A DNA stretch of 64,000 nucleotides from Naegleria lovaniensis (Eukaryota; Heterolobosea; Eutetramitea; Acrasida; Naegleriidae), in NCBI RefSeq assembly GCF_003324165.1, contig NW_025407844.1, forward strand, positions 602,073 through 666,072. The letters run 5' to 3'. The position numbers were made by a program, and so were the translations under genes. Within the stretch, counting starts at the first letter, position 1. Every line of letters starts with the position of its first letter. Below are positions 30,777 through 41,242 of the stretch, in pieces. Below the pieces are notes generated by a model that saw nothing but the letters and a program-made list of their open reading frames with translations, was not told where the DNA came from and made no database searches.

Positions 30777-33431
30777 ATGAACAACGAAGCTCCAACAACG
30801 ACACTGGAGGTTGAAAATAACACCCAACAACAAGCAACGAACGAAAGTATTGTACTTCCCGATGATCAAGTAAAATCATCCGAACTTCAGGTAACAACAG
30901 ACATCTCATCATCACAAGCACCACCTCCTCATGCCATCGCAACAATTACTACTACCACCTCTTCAAACAAAGATAACGTAGAAACACCCTGTTCATTATC
31001 AACACCAACAACTAAACGGGTAAACTTTTCTGAAGAACCTTTCCCAAATTCTTCTCAACACCAACAACAACAACAAATACAGGCAAACGGAAACAGCCAA
31101 CATCATAATCATGTTGAAACCCATAAACCCACAACAGCCACAGTAGCTACTAGGAATAAGCAAATTAATTTGGATGAAATTGTCGACGATAACACTCACG
31201 AAAAGGAGAACAAGCGAGAACGATTTGCCTCGGTGATGGACCAATGTTTTAACTTTTTGTGCGCATTTGGTTGCAAGAGAGGCCAAAGAGATTTAGAGAC
31301 GGGATCAATGAAATCACGAGGACCTTGGCTCTATAGAAATTATGCACCTATTCATATCTTTTATATTATATTTTGTGGATTCTTTTTCGGAACGATTTTC
31401 TACATTTTGGAATTATCAAATCCTAAAACTAACATTCCGTACATTGATGCATTGGTCATGAGCTTTGCCAGTGTATGTCTGTCTGGATTCTTAACTCAAC
31501 CCATCACCAATATCACAGTCTCATCTCAGGTATGCCTGTTTTTCGCAATTGTCAGTGGAGGACTGACGCTCACTTGTCTCCCTATAACGTTACTGAAAAT
31601 TCGACGCTGTCGTCTGCGAATGTTTGCATTGAGAGAAGCCGAACTTATCAAACGACAATTGGAAAAAGAACAACAACAAGAAGGAACCATGGTCGAATTG
31701 CGAGAAGTTAGCAATTCCCAAGAGCTAATCTCATTAGAAGATTCAACAACAAACGAAAAACCACTACCGCGCAGTAATTCAATACCTCTGCCACCACCAA
31801 TCAAACCACTCACTTTGTGGGAAAATATTAAGGATATTTTTGTTCCCAATGGAGATCCTTTCCCTCTCACAGACGTTGAATGCTCTGCCATGTGTTGGGT
31901 GACCGTGGTCACAGCAATCTTGGTGTTGGTAATTGTTGCAATAGGCTTTTTTATTCTTGGAGGCGTTTTTGCAACCTACTACAATGAAGATAAGTACATG
32001 CACGGAAAAGATCCCTTCTGGCTTGGACTCTTTATTGCTGTGAGTGCCTTCAATAATTGTGGCCTTACCTTACTTGATGAAAATTTGAGCAATTTTGTTC
32101 ATGATTGGTCCATATGCTTCACTGTTGGAGTTTTGGTCATGCTTGGAAACGTATTGTTCCCTCTCATTCTTCGATACATTCTCGTACTCATCTACAAATG
32201 TTCCACAAAGAGAAAGGTGGTTTTCAAGTACATTCTCGAAAAACATCACCATCTGTCTCCATATGTGTTCCCTGGACTTCAAACCACCATCTATGGCGTT
32301 GTTACATTGCTATTGTTAGTATTTGGTATTGTAGTAACACTTGCAAGTGACTGGAACAGCCCAAGATTGGTGGGCCAATCTATTTCTACGAGAGTTTTGG
32401 TTGCATTTTTCCATCCCATGAGTTCTCGAACAGGAGGCTTTAACAGCGTTGATTTGTTCACACTGTCGTACCCCACCTTGGTAGCGTATGCTCTCATGAT
32501 GCGTATCAAACCTCAAATGGCTTGCAGCTTGCGAGAAAACGCATACAAGATTGTTGACATGGTTCGATATTTGAATGAAGAAGAAAAATCCGTGGTCGAA
32601 ACAGCCACACTTTCTACTTTCAACCCAAAACTAGCCCCAATGGGAAAAATCAAATCTACTCACTCAATTGTTAGCAGTGATATTGATGTTGGAACAGTGA
32701 AGGAATTAGGAAAAGTTGAGGATGGAAAGAGTTTAATTTCTGCTGTTGATCAAAAGGATGAAGTCATTTATATCAAATTGCAAAAGGAACCTTCAGAAGA
32801 AGAACAAAAAGCTATGGAGGAATTGGAAGAAGAAGAGAAAAGTGTCTATGGATATTCTCTGTCAACCATGAAGCCCTATCTAAGATCTTCGAGTTATTCA
32901 TCAGTGGTACCTCCACTTGACAAGGCTACTCTTCCACAAGTTCCATTTCCTGTCAAGTCTAGAAGATTTGCAAAAAAGCTCTGGAATTTGCTGGTTAAAT
33001 GCGTAAAAGATTTTTGGTTTTATTTGACAACCATGCTCTCAACAAACAACATGTGGATGATTATTATCATTTTTGCAATTTCTATAGCTGAGAATGACAA
33101 ATTGAAGAATGATCCAGCACACTATTCACTATTTTACATTCTATTTGAAGTCATTAGTGCTTTTGCAAATTCTGGGCTCACCGTAGGTATGGAAGGATCT
33201 GCATTGGCATATTGCGCATTTTGGACATCATTCTCCAAAGTAATGATTTGCATTGTCATGATTATGGGAAGACATCGTGGTTTTTATGGAACCATGATTG
33301 ACATGGAAGAAGAGTCCTATGTTCAAGACTTTTCAAAACAGAGCGAGTTTTTAGAACGAAGAGAAATTCTCAAACAGTACAAACGAAAGCTCAAAAAATT
33401 GAGGAAAATGAAGGCCAAGCTCGAACAATAA
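30777..33431 (+). CDS. Trk/HKT-type potassium transporter
   Basis: 884 aa, single exon, ATG at 30777. A ~170-residue Gln/Thr/Ser-rich cytosolic N-terminus precedes the membrane core. The Trk fold is four M1-P-M2 units. The four pore loops are visible: SVCLSGFLT, SAFNNCGLTLLDENL, MSSRTGGFNSVD and ISAFANSGLTVGMEG. Each keeps a filter glycine, which in HKT/Trk proteins goes with K+ selectivity. Long charged cytosolic loops lie between units 1 and 2 (~residues 275-350) and 3 and 4 (~580-730), longer than in plant HKTs and more like fungal Trk. The C-terminus is a basic helix (KQYKRKLKKLRKMKAK). Likely role: plasma-membrane K+ (or Na+) uptake. Ion selectivity is inferred from the filter only. Confidence 0.87.
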   Translation: MNNEAPTTTLEVENNTQQQATNESIVLPDDQVKSSELQVTTDISSSQAPPPHAIATITTTTSSNKDNVETPCSLSTPTTKRVNFSEEPFPNSSQHQQQQQIQANGNSQHHNHVETHKPTTATVATRNKQINLDEIVDDNTHEKENKRERFASVMDQCFNFLCAFGCKRGQRDLETGSMKSRGPWLYRNYAPIHIFYIIFCGFFFGTIFYILELSNPKTNIPYIDALVMSFASVCLSGFLTQPITNITVSSQVCLFFAIVSGGLTLTCLPITLLKIRRCRLRMFALREAELIKRQLEKEQQQEGTMVELREVSNSQELISLEDSTTNEKPLPRSNSIPLPPPIKPLTLWENIKDIFVPNGDPFPLTDVECSAMCWVTVVTAILVLVIVAIGFFILGGVFATYYNEDKYMHGKDPFWLGLFIAVSAFNNCGLTLLDENLSNFVHDWSICFTVGVLVMLGNVLFPLILRYILVLIYKCSTKRKVVFKYILEKHHHLSPYVFPGLQTTIYGVVTLLLLVFGIVVTLASDWNSPRLVGQSISTRVLVAFFHPMSSRTGGFNSVDLFTLSYPTLVAYALMMRIKPQMACSLRENAYKIVDMVRYLNEEEKSVVETATLSTFNPKLAPMGKIKSTHSIVSSDIDVGTVKELGKVEDGKSLISAVDQKDEVIYIKLQKEPSEEEQKAMEELEEEEKSVYGYSLSTMKPYLRSSSYSSVVPPLDKATLPQVPFPVKSRRFAKKLWNLLVKCVKDFWFYLTTMLSTNNMWMIIIIFAISIAENDKLKNDPAHYSLFYILFEVISAFANSGLTVGMEGSALAYCAFWTSFSKVMICIVMIMGRHRGFYGTMIDMEEESYVQDFSKQSEFLERREILKQYKRKLKKLRKMKAKLEQ

Positions 33432-33671
33432 AGCTGGCTCACTTGAAAACTGTAAACACGTGACGCTATACAACTTGTGTCTTCAACAACGAATCCATAC
33501 TTTAAACGTTTGACGAGTTTTTGAAATTTTTTGACGAGCGCTAATTCATGTTTCCAATGTCAGCTTTCAAGTTCACATTTCCACCTTAACAACGACCGAA
33601 TGTAGAGTTGAAACTGATTGATTTTTCATCATTTCTAGCTTGTTCCAAGTCCTTATTCTCGTGCATTGATT

Positions 33672-35535
33672 ATGAGAGTTTTTCACCATCTCCCAAATTT
33701 TCGGTTTTTCATTATTGAAAAAAAACATTTCATGAGACTTTTTAAAACACGAGAATCTAGACAGGGTGCACCCTCATCCTCAAACCATACCAGCAACCAA
33801 CAACATGCTCCAGTTGAAATTTCATCTCCAACAGATTTTCAACAATGTATTCACATCAGTGCTGATCCTCAACAAGATGTGCTGAAAGGAGTACCTTCTT
33901 CATGGAAATCCATATTGGGAGAAGACAATGCAAATGTTGAATATGTCGAGTATGAGGAAGGCACGCCTTTAACCACTTCTGCATCCATGGATACACGAAC
34001 GAATAATGAGAGAATTCTTGACCACAAGAATGAGATCATTCCTCAAGGTTTTGTCATTTCCAGACCCTTTGAATTTAAACATAATATTCATGTGGATTAC
34101 AATAGTGAGGTATGTATTATGATTCTGTTCATGTGACTGAAATGTTTAAATAACTGTAACAACTACACCATCTTTATGGATGTGAATATAACGTGAAATA
34201 ATGATCGCCATATGACGAGAAGACTGGTTTTACAGGTCTTCCTCACGAGTGGGAATTGATACTTCGTTCGAGTTCTCTCACGAAAATTGAAACTTGTCAA
34301 CATCCAGAGGAAGTGTTAGAAATTTTAAATTTAGCTGGTAAGGATATGATGAATGGAGTTTCTCTTAAATTCTTTCACTTACTGTATATATTGTATATAC
34401 AATCGATCTAAATGGTTATGGAATTGGAATTTTTACGCTTTAATCAGCCAATGATTTTCAACGTCCTGAGGAAACGAAACAATTAGAAATTGTTTCTAAA
34501 AAAAAGTTAACACTTGCAGATTACGTTTCACAGGAAGATCCTTCGAAATTATTCTCAAATTTGGTCGAATTGGATCGAGGTTCAACAGCGGTCGTGTATC
34601 GAGCTGTTCATAAAAAATCTGGAATGAAAGTAGCGATTAAGGTGATGAATATGGCGACATTTACAAAATTGGAAAAGTTGGAAAATGAAATTGCCGTGAT
34701 GCAAACATGTCAACATGAAAACATTGTAAAATATGTCGGGTCTTACATTCGTGATCAACAGTTGTGGATTGTCATGGAACTCATGAGTGGAGGTAAACTG
34801 ACAGATGTCATTTTAGAAAAAGGTCGGTTTACGGAACCACAAATTGCTCTTGTTTGCTGTCAAGTATTGAAATCGTTGAAATTCCTTCATGACCATCAAT
34901 TGATTCATCGTGACATCAAGTCAGATAATATTTTACTGGGAGAGAATGGACAAGTGAAATTGGGAGACTTTGGTTTTTGTGCTGAAATAACTCCTCAAGG
35001 AGGAACTGGAAGAAATGGATCGAGAAATTCCGTCGTTGGAACTCCTTATTGGATGGCAGTAAGTATGATATGGTTCGTGGCTCAAAAATTGTTGAATCCT
35101 TTTGCAATATTTCGGATTTTTGTGTAAACCCTAATTAGCCTGTAAGTACTTGTCAATTCGTTGGGTGTATTCATGATGAAAATTATGAACCAACAGGAAG
35201 TTATTCGTGGAGTGAACTATGATTCCAAAGTGGATATATGGTCACTGGGAATTATGGCATTGGAAATGGCTGAAGGAGAACCTCCACTCATGGACCTTCC
35301 CATGTTGCGAGCCATGTTTATCATTGCTACTCAACCACCACCCACGTTGAAAGAACCACAACAATGGAGCGGCGTGTTTAAGGATTTTTTAGCATGTTGT
35401 TTGAAAAAGAATGCACAACAACGAGCAAGTGTGGACGATTTGTTGGAACATCCATTCGTAATGAATGTCTTGAAAGAAGAAGGCAGTTGTGGTGACGGAA
35501 TGAAATTTCTTGTCGAGTGGAGGAATAAAAAGTAA
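33672..35535 (+). CDS. PAK-type Ser/Thr kinase with CRIB domain (five exons, one of 3 nt)
   Basis: 501 aa. Exons: 33672-34109, 34223-34337, 34448-35058, 35139-35141, 35197-35535. The start may instead be the ATG at 33732 (MRLFKTRES). The CRIB motif spans the first junction: ISRPFEFKHNIHVDYNSE / TGFTGLPHEW, using an AAG acceptor at 34222. The kinase domain has VAIKVMN, the catalytic HRDIKSDNILL, DFGFCAEIT and GTPYWMA-P-EVIRG. The Gly-rich loop is unusual: DRGSTAVVYRA keeps only the second of three glycines. The Pro of the APE motif comes only from a CCT exon flanked by TTAG and GTAAGT; joining 35058 directly to 35197 keeps frame but drops that Pro. PAKs are activated by GTP-bound Rac/Cdc42 and control actin and motility. 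The protein is short, with no SH3-binding N-terminus that I can see. Confidence 0.88.
35139..35141 (+). other. Probable 3-nt exon (CCT) in the PAK gene
   Basis: The context is ...CTAATTAG CCT GTAAGTACTT... The flanking introns are 80 bp (35059-35138) and 55 bp (35142-35196). It supplies the Pro of WMAPEV, invariant in active kinases. Confidence 0.75.
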
Positions 35536-35622
35536 TTTCACAGATTCATGGAATACTCCTGACCTTGTCATGAGTTTTAGTATTACAATTTTCTCGATCA
35601 CCAATGTACAATGGTTTTGAAA

Positions 35623-37044
35623 TTACACTACTGAAGTCTTAATGAAAATGTCGCTCAATATTACAGCATAATCTTTTTCTTTTGCCAATTTCATAAAATT
35701 CATGGCAAGGAATTCATTTTCCAAAGGTTTGAAGAATGAAAAAAGCGAACAAAGACCCCTGAACCCATGAAGTTCCATGAATGAAGTCCAAACTTCTTCA
35801 ACGGTCATTGCGTTGATTGAGCTGTTGTTGTTGATTGATACCGTTTTGTTGGAGCCACTATTCGATCGGTTCAAGGTATTGTTAAATTCATATCCAAAGA
35901 CTTCTTCAAGAATGGTTTGAGCGAACTTGATGCTTGGATGTGACTCGTGTCGTTGTTCAATTTCAATTCGCATGCCAGGTGAATAATTTTTGAATGCTAC
36001 ACTTTCATAGTATGATGGAAAGGTACACTTGAAAATCACTTCATCATTAAATAATATTTCACTTGTGTGGATATATATTGAATTCACATATATGTTTGTG
36101 CTGTTTGAGCTGTTGCTATATCTTTCATTGGTCAATAAAGAGTTCTTCTCAGTTGCTTGTTCAATATATTCCAACTTTTGTCCGTTATATTCCAAAATAA
36201 CTCGATACGGACCTTCAACTCTTTTCGTTTGTTTTGACTTGATTAAAGATTGTTGTTCCCATGACATGGCCACTTTCAATGATTTTAAATTCATGTTTCT
36301 TGTGCTGTCATAGGTCGTAAATTCCACATCATACATTCCACTTAAATTTTGAGTACAATTCATTCCAAAATGTGATGAAATTTGTTGAGCTATATATTCA
36401 CGTCGGTGCATGATCAGATCATAATGAAAATATCCAAAAACTCTAAAATAATCCATCAAACAATTCCATGCTGATCGTTCTGACAATATGAATTGATCAA
36501 GTCCAATCTCGGAAATTATCCTTCTCAATAGATGAGGAGATACTGTACTACATTTTGTCATGTAGTTGTTGGCCGTTAACGTCAATGAGATTGGTTCATT
36601 TTCAGTATTTTCAATATTCTTTTCTTCCTGATGTAAAGGAGTGGACAATGATTCAATCATCAGAGATACTTGATGAATTTCAACAGCTGGTGGAGCAATA
36701 TCGTTGAAATCCATATTTGAGTGAACCACAAACACCAACGAACGAGATTCAAAACGATATTCATACGTTCCGCATGTATAATTGTAGGGATAATAGAAAT
36801 TGGAAGCAGTCATTGAAACTTTTCGTACCAATACCTCCCGATTTCGTTGTAATGACGTGAGAGGTGCCGAGTCTGGATCAGTATAGGGATCAATGTTATT
36901 TTGAATGATGATTACTTGTTCCTTCTTGCTACTTTTATCGGAAGAGGATGATTCATTCTTATTGTTGTCGTCCGACGATCGTGAGGAGGTAGGGTTGTTG
37001 TGGTTGTGGTTGTTGGAGAACAGCTTTCGAAGGGAGTTTAACAT
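35623..37044 (-). CDS. Protein of unknown function, 473 aa
   Basis: Single exon, ATG at 37044, stop at 35623. The N-terminal ~50 residues are Asn/Ser/Lys-rich and probably disordered. The rest is globular, with an aromatic segment near residue 85 (FYYPYNYTCGTYEYRFESR) and a beta-rich pattern (SLVFVVHSNMDF, YRVILEYNGQKLEY). I recognise no family and see no signal peptide or membrane segment. It is convergent with the PAK gene: the stop codons are 87 bp apart. Confidence 0.7.
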   Translation of the reverse strand: MLNSLRKLFSNNHNHNNPTSSRSSDDNNKNESSSSDKSSKKEQVIIIQNNIDPYTDPDSAPLTSLQRNREVLVRKVSMTASNFYYPYNYTCGTYEYRFESRSLVFVVHSNMDFNDIAPPAVEIHQVSLMIESLSTPLHQEEKNIENTENEPISLTLTANNYMTKCSTVSPHLLRRIISEIGLDQFILSERSAWNCLMDYFRVFGYFHYDLIMHRREYIAQQISSHFGMNCTQNLSGMYDVEFTTYDSTRNMNLKSLKVAMSWEQQSLIKSKQTKRVEGPYRVILEYNGQKLEYIEQATEKNSLLTNERYSNSSNSTNIYVNSIYIHTSEILFNDEVIFKCTFPSYYESVAFKNYSPGMRIEIEQRHESHPSIKFAQTILEEVFGYEFNNTLNRSNSGSNKTVSINNNSSINAMTVEEVWTSFMELHGFRGLCSLFSFFKPLENEFLAMNFMKLAKEKDYAVILSDIFIKTSVV

Positions 37045-37280
37045 TTTTTTGCAACGCGTTTGTTTAAAAAACTATTTTGGAACTGTTTGAGGTCTAGGAA
37101 ACGGGTGTTCATGACACGAAATGAATTGTTGGTGTTAGAGCAACCAGGCATTGCCAACGGTTGTTTGGACTCTTGACCACGTCGAAATGAACGTGTTGTG
37201 AGACTAAGTGAGACTAAGGCTTTTCAACATTTTATCGCTAACTGGTAAGGGTTATTCATGTCGTCGGAGTTTGAAGGACA

Positions 37281-37332
37281 AGAGCCGGTCACAAAAATTC
37301 GATGAAAGAGCCGGTCACAAAAATTCGATGAA
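37281..37332. repeat. Two tandem 26-bp copies next to tRNA-Leu
   Basis: AGAGCCGGTCACAAAAATTCGATGAA occurs at 37281-37306 and 37307-37332, and its first eight bases recur as the 3' end of the tRNA (37333-37340). Each copy carries an A5 run, i.e. a T5 polymerase III terminator on the tRNA strand. It looks like slippage or recombination duplicating the 3' end and terminator of the tRNA. Confidence 0.85.
37319..37323 (-). terminator. Pol III terminator of tRNA-Leu
   Basis: T5 on the minus strand, six bases after the 3' end of the tRNA. A second T5 in the duplicated copy (37293-37297) would back it up. Confidence 0.7.
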
Positions 37333-37409
37333 AGAGCCGGGAGTCGAACCCGGGAGGCGCGAACCACCAGAACCTGAATCTGGCACCATAACCACTCGGT
37401 CACTCTTCC
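37330..37409 (-). tRNA. trnL-CAG: tRNA-Leu(CAG)
   Basis: 80 nt on the minus strand. The acceptor stem GGAAGAG pairs with CTCTTTC (one G-U pair). The anticodon arm is CCAGA-TTCAGGT-TCTGG with anticodon CAG. A long variable arm (TGGTTCGCGCC) makes it a type II tRNA, as expected for Leu. The T arm is CCGGG-TTCGACT-CCCGG. There is no intron and no encoded CCA. Confidence 0.93.
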
Positions 37410-37415
37410 TACAAG

Positions 37416-37589
37416 GTAGGGATCGACCAACATGTAATTGACTGTTTGGTCGAAGCCATTCTCAAAAATCCCATATACCAAGTGATGAATAGATCCTCCA
37501 ATGGAAACCTGACAAGTCTATTTTGCATCGAGTACATTGGACAGAATCCATTCATCGCACTGTACATGCGCGTTTCCAAACTTTTTTGA
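37416..37589 (+). pseudogene. Possible 3' coding remnant beside tRNA-Leu
   Basis: An open frame of 57 codons plus stop without a Met at its start. It contains VIDCLVEAILKNPIYQVM and ends NPFIALYMRVSKLF. The composition looks like real helical protein. Just on the other side of the tRNA a short frame begins ATGTCGTCGGAGTTT (37258). This may be a small gene broken by the tRNA or the leftover last exon of a lost gene. I cannot identify it. Confidence 0.25.
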
Positions 37590-37671
37590 CATCCCATATA
37601 AAATGATCAAGTGCCGGTATCGATCATTTTATTAGAGGAGGTTGGTAAAGTCTTTTAACTTGCAAACGAGC

Positions 37672-40600
37672 TTAATGTGTTTCATCTTTACTGTGAGAGT
37701 ATTTCACTGCAGTGTCTTGATCATCTTCATGAATTTCCAGTCCAAAATTAACATCATCATTCCTTGTACTCGAATTCGACGAGTTTGTTGTACTTTCACC
37801 AATAATTGTTGTCTCCATGACATGACATGGTTGTCCTTCATCTTGTTGAGCCAAAACATTTGCAATAAATTTCATCAAGGTAGTGTCAGGAAATTTGATC
37901 CACATGTCACGTATCAGGCAAACTCTGCCACCAACAGAACCATATTCACAACAAGCACTCCACAAGACAAATCGTTGAATCAGAATGGATTTTTCCTCTT
38001 CCGATAATGTCGCACTATTCTTTAACGTTTGTTCAATCGAAGCTTGGAAATCATATTTTGCCAATTGTGACACATTCATTAATGAAGGAGATTTCAATGG
38101 AGATTCCTCTCCAGTAATTCCACTCACTGCATGTGTAGTAGTAGTACACGATAACGGAGTTGCTACGGAACCAATTTTTGCCACTGCCACATGATTTCTT
38201 CCATGCATTTCATAGTTCTCAATAAATCTCGATCGAGGATCATTCACTTCCTTGACCCAATAAATGGCATGCTTTCCAGTTAAACCTTTCAAGAAAACCT
38301 CTTCAACAAGTTCAAAAACCACTTGTCCTGATGCCACTAATTGCTTCAATGAGGGTGTAGGTGTCACGATTGGGTGGTCATCCACTCCATGTGCAGCAAC
38401 CGAATGTTCATCTTCATGACTTGACGAGAACAATGTGAAGTGTACATGCTTGACCATCGTCGACGTTGCTGTTGTCGAAATGTTTGTATCATGGAATGAA
38501 TCATATTGGATCACTTGATCCTTAATATATTGCATTGTCTCTTCACTGATATAAATTCTTCCTCCTCTCTCACACACTTTGGACACTCGACTTGCCTTAT
38601 TGACCGTCGTTCCGAAATAATCAAATCGTCGAGTGGTTGTATCATATTGTGCTTGAATGTCACTTCCAAAATGAATTCCAATTTTCACACGAGGACCATG
38701 ATACACGACATGATCGTTCCAAACCACTTTTCGAAGGTCAGGAAATGCCAACATGTCACTTGTCCATTCACACTCGAGAAGCTCTTTCTGAATGGACAAG
38801 CAACAAGCCACAGCATCCAGAGGACATTGAAATGCAATCATGAAAGAATCCAAATGAGTTTTCACTTCATATCCTCGAAATTTCTTGATATTGCGTCTCA
38901 TAACTCGATTATGTATGGTCATGACTTTTTTCATGGTTTCAGTGGCCAATGTCCACAATAATGCTGCATTTTGAATACTTGTAAAAACAATACATATAGG
39001 AGGTGTTTTTGGAGCAAGTCGATTCTCAAGTCTTCGAGTGGAAGATCTTCGCTGAATGCTGCATCCAATGAGTATGGTTGCAAGAGCAATGATTGAAATT
39101 CCAATCGATGCTGCCAAAACAGCCATTCCAATAGAAAGTGGAAGATCTTGTTGAGGACGAGAAGGCGACGATTCTCGAATCCATGACATCCACAATTCAG
39201 TATTATTCTTGAGCCATTTACATGCAGCCTCTCGCGGTTGCATTTGATGGTAGAAAATGTCACCCATGATTTGTAATTGATCTGAACTTTGATATTTGAA
39301 ATTTCTCAAAAACAATTGTGCCCGTGCAGAAAGTTTTGACACAGCGTCACTAATCAACTTGTTAAGTGTCGTTGGTGGATAATCACAATCGACTAGGCTT
39401 CTCTCAATATTCGATAATTTCCGACAATCTTCAGAATAGGCAGGTAGAAAAACTCGTTGAGGAGGATTTTCAGAACCAAAGATTTGATGAGGTGTCCAAA
39501 ACACGACCACGATAGGTTTTTTCTCAAGTTGAGCCTTTTCCAGCGTGTCAATAAGATATTGTTCCGTGTTGTTTTCAGGAGGATATTCCACTTGTAAATT
39601 CAATTTTAAATTTCGAACAATTTGTTGATCGACCATGGACCAAGTCCTCGATCCTGTAATTAAACGATATTTTGGAGTGGTTCTGAAATATCGATAGGAT
39701 CGAATAAATTCTTGATTGTTGTTGTCATTGAGTGCTGATGGATCATGTGTCATGAAATGAGGAATGTACCATCCGACTCTTCCAAGAGGACCAAGTTCTC
39801 CAATGTCTGAAATGAATTTACCATTTTGAACATGGGCTCTAAATGTGTGACATGATAAATATTAATGAATCCAAAAAAATAGTAGTTGAAATAATATTTT
39901 CAAAATAGCCATTGTTACCATGGGTGCGAATTTTTGAAACAACAACACCTACTTGTAATCTTCATATCGATTAATTTTCCAAAATTCTAAAATGGCCAAC
40001 GCCGTTTCATTTCCCTTGTTATTAATTAAAAACACTCCGTCCATGACTGGAAGTAACAATAACTGCACACAAACTCCCAATTGTTCTTCGAGAATGATTT
40101 TTGCCACTTCGACATTGACTTGAGAGGAAAGCCAATTATTATAAATTAATGTTATTCGATTATTTGAATCACACTTCCATGGTGTGTCCGTCATGGAAAA
40201 GCACAAAGATCGAGGAGCTGTTGAATCCTTCGTATTCGTTGGATTGCTTGTTGCTGATGATATTAGGGAATTGCTGTCGAATGGATTCGGATGAACATGG
40301 TCTTGTGCCGAACATGTAATCCGCAGCAAAACACTTGTAACAACGACACAAATTGTTATGAGAATATTTCGAATCGGAGAGGTTCTGAACGGCAGCCGCA
40401 GCAACATCTTTTGGCTCTTTTTTGACTTTTTCAACCAAATCATGTGTGAAATTTGGAAAAAATTATAGTAATTGTTGGTCAGTAGAATGGCTTGTTTTGC
40501 TTGAAGGGATAGTTTTTTGTAAACTTGTTCCAATTCGTTTTGGTAATAGTCAGAAGGTTCTTGCAATTCACATTCAAAATCTGAAATGAAAGTTGGCGGC

Positions 40601-41142
40601 ATTTGAAAAGTTAAACATTCTTCTGAACGACAAATCTCAGATTCAACATATTCACCGTCACTATCTTGATCATCGTTGTCAAAGTCTTGTTCTGTAAATG
40701 AGTTGAAACTTTGAAACATTGGAAAATAAAACACGGTTCTGAAAATGGAATACCAATACTGTGGATCATTTTCAGACGCAACAAATTCATTCTCATCATT
40801 ACTTGTTTGAGACTCTAATTCTACCTTAAAAAGTGGACACTTTTCGTTCCATTTAAACAAGTCGTTCATCAGCAAAGTGGAACAATAATTTTTCCACAAA
40901 ATGTTACTAAAGGCCAATTGATTCCATTGCTTACACACAGCACAACATGGATACAGAATCGATTGCGGAGATAGGAAGCGGAATATTGAAAACAATTCAT
41001 CGTTGCTGAACTGTCGTGTATGAGTTTTTTGCTCGGAAGACTGTTTGATCTTTTTCGAAGGTTTGTTGCTCTTGATCGAATGATGACCGTCAAATGTAGT
41101 TCTCTTGGTTGATGAAGAATTGAATGTGGTCCTTGTTCTCAT
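37672..41142 (-). CDS. F-box / betaine-binding-like receptor / nucleotide cyclase fusion (two exons)
   Basis: 1118 aa. Exon 1 is 41142-39953 and exon 2 is 39838-37672 (donor GTAGGT, acceptor TTTAG, 114-bp intron, exact phase). Order: an F-box at residues ~43-90 (FSNDELFSIFRFLS ... CCAVCKQWNQL ... LWKNYC), a spacer, TM1 (ILITICVVVTSVLL), then an OpuAC-type substrate-binding fold running across the intron (ITLIYNNWLSSQVNVEVAKI ... KPIVVVFWTPHQIF ... AACKWLKNNTELWMSW), TM2 (LPLSIGMAVLAASIGISIIA) and a class III cyclase domain. The cyclase keeps Lys and Asp for adenine (VKTHLDSF, RFDYFG) and the VNKASR motif. The first metal Asp is replaced: VFTSIQNAALL instead of the usual D-I pattern. It may therefore be weak, inactive or need a partner. 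A ~200-residue tail follows. OpuAC-type domains bind quaternary amines in bacteria; the ligand here is unknown. Confidence 0.8.
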
Positions 41143-41242
41143 TTTTTTCTCTTGTATATCAAACTGACAGATTGAAGGGACTTGCCGTTTGTTTAAAAAA
41201 AGTTCGAGTGATCGAGAGAACTCGAGTTTGAGAGGATGCGCT

